A stretch of DNA of 7,075 bases from contig CADBTM010000022.1 of assembly GCA_902797555.1 (NCBI GenBank), forward strand, positions 1 through 7,075. Direction: 5' to 3'. Of the stretch, positions 5,147-7,075 are shown piece by piece. Within the stretch, counting starts at the first letter, position 1. Each line of letters starts with the position of its first letter. This DNA comes from Oscillospiraceae bacterium (GTDB lineage Bacteria > Bacillota > Clostridia > Oscillospirales > Butyricicoccaceae). Under the pieces are notes generated by a model. That model saw nothing but the letters and a program-made list of their open reading frames with translations, had not been told where the DNA came from and did no database searches. Both the position numbers and the translations under genes were made by a program.

Positions 5147-5362
5147 GTGCGGTGCGTACCGATGAAGGATGACCCAAACATGGGAAAGCTGGTGAAGACC
5201 ATCGTCAAGGATGGATGCCGGATCGAGATCTGGGACGGCGGGTATGCCGGCAAGACAGAGGAAGAACTGGCGGCGACCAGGAAGAGGATCCAGACGCTGG
5301 CATGGAGGATCGCGGTGAACATCGAGCAGCGCCGGCGGGAACATGCCGAAGGATCCTTATAG
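5147..5362 (+). CDS. Small early phage protein, 71 residues, function unknown
   Basis: The product is MRCVPMKDDPN followed by a short beta-like stretch (KLVKTIVKDGCRIEIWDGGY) and a long charged helix (KTEEELAATRKRIQTLAWRI to EQRRREHAEG). I recognise no family. GTG 5147 is chosen because AAAGGAGG (5132-5139) lies 7 bases upstream; the in-frame ATG at 5162 would be 22 bases away. The frame continues upstream of 5147 but without a start that has a binding site. The gene overlaps the next one by 20 bases, which fits coupled translation in the early operon. A helical dimer-forming accessory protein is possible but unproven. Confidence 0.75.
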   Translation: MRCVPMKDDPNMGKLVKTIVKDGCRIEIWDGGYAGKTEEELAATRKRIQTLAWRIAVNIEQRRREHAEGSL

Positions 5363-5798
5363 CTATTGGCCGAAGAACATGCTGCTTTTGAGCGCGGAGG
5401 CAGCCAGGGCACAAGAACATGGCATGAGCTATGGCAAATATGTGGCCAAGGGCAAGCCTGGCGCGCCGGTGACGGTTGAGGAGGACAAGCCTCGGAAGAC
5501 GCGCCGAAAAAAGGAAAAGCCCTGCGCTGTATGCGGAAACCCTGTCACAGGGACAGGGAGGAAGTATTGCAGTCCGGCCTGCGCGGCGCAAGCCCAGATC
5601 AATAATGCGGAGAAAAAGCGCAGGGAGGCAGGGATCCCACCCATCAAGCGCAGCCGGACACCCATGGGAAAATGCTGGTGCTGCGGAAAGCCCACCATGC
5701 GGCTGCAAGCACTGTTTTGCAGCGAACAATGCAGGATCATCGACCGAAGCCGAAAGGCGCAGGAGCGATATAGAAAGAAAGGGGAAGTCAAACCATGA
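5343..5798 (+). CDS. Phage protein with two zinc-ribbon/FCS-like fingers
   Basis: The product has 151 residues. After a 40-residue N-terminus and a basic linker (KPRKTRRKKEKP), two similar four-cysteine modules follow: C61-X2-C64-X11-C76-X3-C80 (CAVCGNP, then KYCSPAC) and C111-X2-C114-X11-C126-X3-C130 (CWCCGKP, then LFCSEQC). The identical spacing shows an internal duplication. A basic helix (RSRKAQERYRKKGE) ends the protein. Such CxxC/CxxxC modules bind zinc and usually contact nucleic acid or protein, so a role in phage DNA or RNA metabolism is plausible but not shown. ATG 5343 lies 20 bases inside the previous gene; the upstream GGCGGGA is a weak binding site, so coupling probably drives translation. 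The TGA overlaps the next ATG. Confidence 0.8.
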   Translation: MPKDPYSYWPKNMLLLSAEAARAQEHGMSYGKYVAKGKPGAPVTVEEDKPRKTRRKKEKPCAVCGNPVTGTGRKYCSPACAAQAQINNAEKKRREAGIPPIKRSRTPMGKCWCCGKPTMRLQALFCSEQCRIIDRSRKAQERYRKKGEVKP

Positions 5799-5938
5799 AG
5801 AAAGCAATCGCCTGGCTGATGCTCATCGCGGCGGTGGTGCTGGCGATGGCATGGACGGCCAACCGGCTGGCGCCGCCCAAATGGGAAAGCCCGAAGATCA
5901 CCTATGTTGCGGGGCCGGCGGAGGTGATGCAGCCGTGA
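5795..5938 (+). CDS. Single-pass small membrane protein, 47 residues
   Basis: The frame ATG 5795 to TGA 5936-5938 encodes 47 residues. Two lysines precede a strongly hydrophobic helix (IAWLMLIAAVVLAMAW, residues 5-20), then a polar, proline-rich tail of about 27 residues (NRLAPPKWESPKITYVAGPA). This predicts an inner anchor with the tail outside, or an uncleaved signal-like peptide; no cleavage motif stands out. The start shares ATGA with the preceding stop, and AAAGGGG lies about 10 bases upstream. The stop shares GTGA with the following start. Both junctions support it as a real gene despite its length. Function is unknown; membrane anchoring of a phage process or superinfection exclusion are options. 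Confidence 0.72.
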   Translation: MKKAIAWLMLIAAVVLAMAWTANRLAPPKWESPKITYVAGPAEVMQP

Positions 5939-6252
5939 AAGAGAAGATCCGCGTGATCGTCAAGGAGCCGGGGAAGAACCCGGAGGCGCGCACCGTGAGC
6001 AACACGCTGGAGGCGCTGCAGGAGCTGGTGGGCGGGTACATCGAGCACGTGCCCCTTGCGCTGAACATGGGGATCCTCTGCAACGAGGAGGGGAAGATCA
6101 TGGGAATGCAGGAGAACTGCCGCATTTGCGGAGAGATCTTTGTCGGAACCATCGCCTTGATCGGCAGCCGGGGAGAGGAATTCACGGACTGCCCGATGAG
6201 CCTGGAGCAGAGCCGGTGGCTGCTGCCCGCGATATGGAGGGACAAGCCGTGA
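5935..6252 (+). CDS. DUF3846-type protein, copy 1
   Basis: The product has 105 residues: KIRVIVKEPGKNPEARTVSN, LEALQELVGGYIEHVPLA, GILCNEEGKIMGMQENC, then VGTIALIGSRGEEFTDCPMS. The opening strand, the LQELVGGYIE helix and the CNEEGK turn are the marks of DUF3846, common in phages and conjugative elements of Firmicutes and without a known function that I can name. GTG 5935 is chosen because it shares GTGA with the preceding stop and GGAGGTGA (5920-5927) lies 7 bases upstream; homology also begins there, whereas the long upstream frame overlaps other genes. The next gene is its paralogue. Confidence 0.85.
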   Translation: MKEKIRVIVKEPGKNPEARTVSNTLEALQELVGGYIEHVPLALNMGILCNEEGKIMGMQENCRICGEIFVGTIALIGSRGEEFTDCPMSLEQSRWLLPAIWRDKP

Positions 6253-6563
6253 TCAAAGTGAGAGTCATCATCAAGCGGCCGGGAGAGAAGCCATACTGCA
6301 CCAACGTGAGCACCGGCACCGAGAACCTGAAGCGCATCGTGGAGGGAGAGCTGCGGCACGTGGCAATCGCCAGCAACATCGGCCTGATCGTCAACCGGGA
6401 CGGGGAGAAGCTGGGACTGGAGCCCTGCTTTTCTATGATGGGGATCCCCTTCCGGGGGACATGCGTCCTCATCGGCAACTCGGGGGAGACCTGGACTGAC
6501 CTGCCGTGCACCTGGCGGGAGGCGAAGCACCTTTTCCCGGAGATCTGGGGGGTGGAGGCATGA
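6249..6563 (+). CDS. DUF3846-like protein, copy 2 (tandem paralogue)
   Basis: The product has 104 residues that align over their whole length with the preceding protein: KVRVIIKRPGEKPYCTNVST against its opening strand, ENLKRIVEGELRHVAIASNI against the LVGGYIE helix, GLIVNRDGEKLGLEPC against the CNEEGK turn, then GTCVLIGNSGETWTDLPCTW and a C-terminal FPEIWG against LLPAIWR. The diagnostic GGYIE and CNEEGK residues have changed, so it would score more weakly for DUF3846. GTG 6249 shares GTGA with the preceding stop and follows GGAGGGA (6236-6242) by 6 bases. The same junction type in both copies points to tandem duplication including the start region. The stop overlaps the next ATG. Confidence 0.8.
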   Translation: MIKVRVIIKRPGEKPYCTNVSTGTENLKRIVEGELRHVAIASNIGLIVNRDGEKLGLEPCFSMMGIPFRGTCVLIGNSGETWTDLPCTWREAKHLFPEIWGVEA

Positions 6564-6979
6564 GCAAGCCCAGCGCATGGCTGACACAGATCCAGCGGCA
6601 GCATCAGCAGGAACTGCAGGAGACGGCAATCCTGATCCGCGAGTGGGCGGAGCAGGCCATGACAGACGCGGTGTTCATCGCGCTTTTCCATGGGACAGCC
6701 GTGGACGGCAAGCCATTAGGCTTTGAGCGGGCAAAGAGGATCGCAAAAGAGATCTTCCAGGTGTATCACGATCAGGTGGCGACGGGGATCACGGGGGCGC
6801 CGGACGCAGATGTTTTCCGGGCGCAGGTGGACAAGCTGCTGCGGGCAAAGATGCCGGAGGAGATCTTCGTTCCGTGGGAGGAGCGATACCGCAACTGGGA
6901 GAGCCTGACGGTGGAAGAAGAGGCGGCACGGTATGGCGCCGTGTGGAGAAAGGAGGGAAGGCCAAAATGTATCAAATGA
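6560..6979 (+). CDS. Early phage protein, 139 residues, function unknown
   Basis: The protein starts with a Gln-rich helix (LTQIQRQHQQELQETAILIR), continues through WAEQAMTDAVFIALFHGTAV and a Lys/Arg helix (GFERAKRIAKEIFQVYHDQV), and ends with EEIFVPWEERYRNWESLT and a charged tail. It looks soluble and mostly helical. Similar proteins of unknown role occur in Clostridia phage early regions, but I cannot name a family. ATG 6560 shares ATGA with the stop of the DUF3846-like gene and has GGTGGAGG directly upstream (6551-6558), leaving very short spacing. The gene overlaps the next start by 13 bases. Confidence 0.78.
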   Translation: MSKPSAWLTQIQRQHQQELQETAILIREWAEQAMTDAVFIALFHGTAVDGKPLGFERAKRIAKEIFQVYHDQVATGITGAPDADVFRAQVDKLLRAKMPEEIFVPWEERYRNWESLTVEEEAARYGAVWRKEGRPKCIK

Positions 6980-7075
6980 GAGATCAAACACTGAACATGC
7001 TGGAGGATCTGCTGTATGACGAGCTCGGCAAGGTGCACGACCAGATCGAGGAGGCACTGATGGCGGGGAATGACC
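6967..7075 (+). CDS. Start of a further early gene, cut by the window edge
   Basis: ATG 6967 opens a frame with no stop to the end of the window (36 residues: MYQMRDQTLNMLEDLLYDEL, then GKVHDQIEEALMAGND). AAAGGAGG at 6949-6956 lies 10 bases upstream, a strong ribosome binding site, so I regard it as a real gene whose 5' end is inside the previous coding sequence. The visible part is acidic and helical. No function can be assigned. Confidence 0.7.
   Translation, partial: MYQMRDQTLNMLEDLLYDELGKVHDQIEEALMAGND

Larger units (their letters stand above)
1720..7075. mobile_element. Left end of an integrated temperate phage or phage-like element (partial)
   Basis: From the junction inside the catalase gene the window holds, in order, a large serine recombinase, an orphan gene, a cleavable phage-type repressor, a divergent operator-promoter region, a Cro-like gene and an early operon of small overlapping genes. 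This is the usual lysogeny-plus-early module of a Firmicutes temperate phage. No capsid, terminase, tail or lysis gene is in view, so it could be a complete prophage, a remnant or a satellite element. The right end lies beyond the window. Confidence 0.85.

Noticed and set aside
5898..6629. Long minus-strand open frame (243 codons) opposite the DUF3846 pair
   Set aside because: High G+C makes open antisense frames common here; the plus genes have binding sites, overlapping junctions and family resemblance.

Overview
The window reads as the junction between a bacterial chromosome and the left end of an integrated temperate phage or phage-like element. The host is most likely a moderately GC-rich, endospore-forming Clostridia member. 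I infer this from AGGAGG-type ribosome binding sites, a class M-like sirtuin, a CotJC-type manganese catalase and a large serine recombinase of the kind common in gut Clostridia. I cannot name a genus from sequence alone.

Host arm (1 to about 1720). A sirtuin missing its N-terminus (1-414) overlaps by 8 bases a DUF5131 (Gp37/Gp68-type, radical-SAM-like) protein with an extra C-terminal cysteine cluster (407-1279). A strong hairpin terminator (1279-1306) follows and works in both directions, because the next coding sequence converges on it. That sequence is the C-terminal two thirds of a manganese catalase/CotJC-like spore coat protein (minus strand, 1309-1731). Its homology stops abruptly at about 1719-1722, just before the codons of a conserved metal-ligand motif.

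Element arm (about 1720 to 7075). Only 15 bases from that break ends a 520-residue large serine recombinase (1736-3298, minus), so the break is best read as an attachment site and the catalase gene as the integration target. The missing 5' part of the catalase gene should lie past the other end of the element, outside the window. The leftward operon is LexA/CI-type cleavable repressor (3862-4482), an AT-rich orphan gene (3319-3843), then the recombinase, with no terminator seen between them. The divergent intergenic region (4483-4619) holds two back-to-back promoters and three copies of a 15-bp dyad-like operator, a typical lysogeny switch. Rightward come a Cro-like protein, then a dense early operon of small genes joined by overlapping starts and stops: an 81-residue unknown, a 71-residue unknown, a double zinc-ribbon protein, a 47-residue single-pass membrane protein, two tandem DUF3846 paralogues, a 139-residue unknown and a final gene cut by the window edge.

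The most interesting reading is that a temperate element with its own serine recombinase interrupts a probable sporulation gene. That is the architecture of skin in sigK and SPbeta in spsM, where excision during sporulation rebuilds the gene. Whether this element is excised under developmental control cannot be decided from this end alone.
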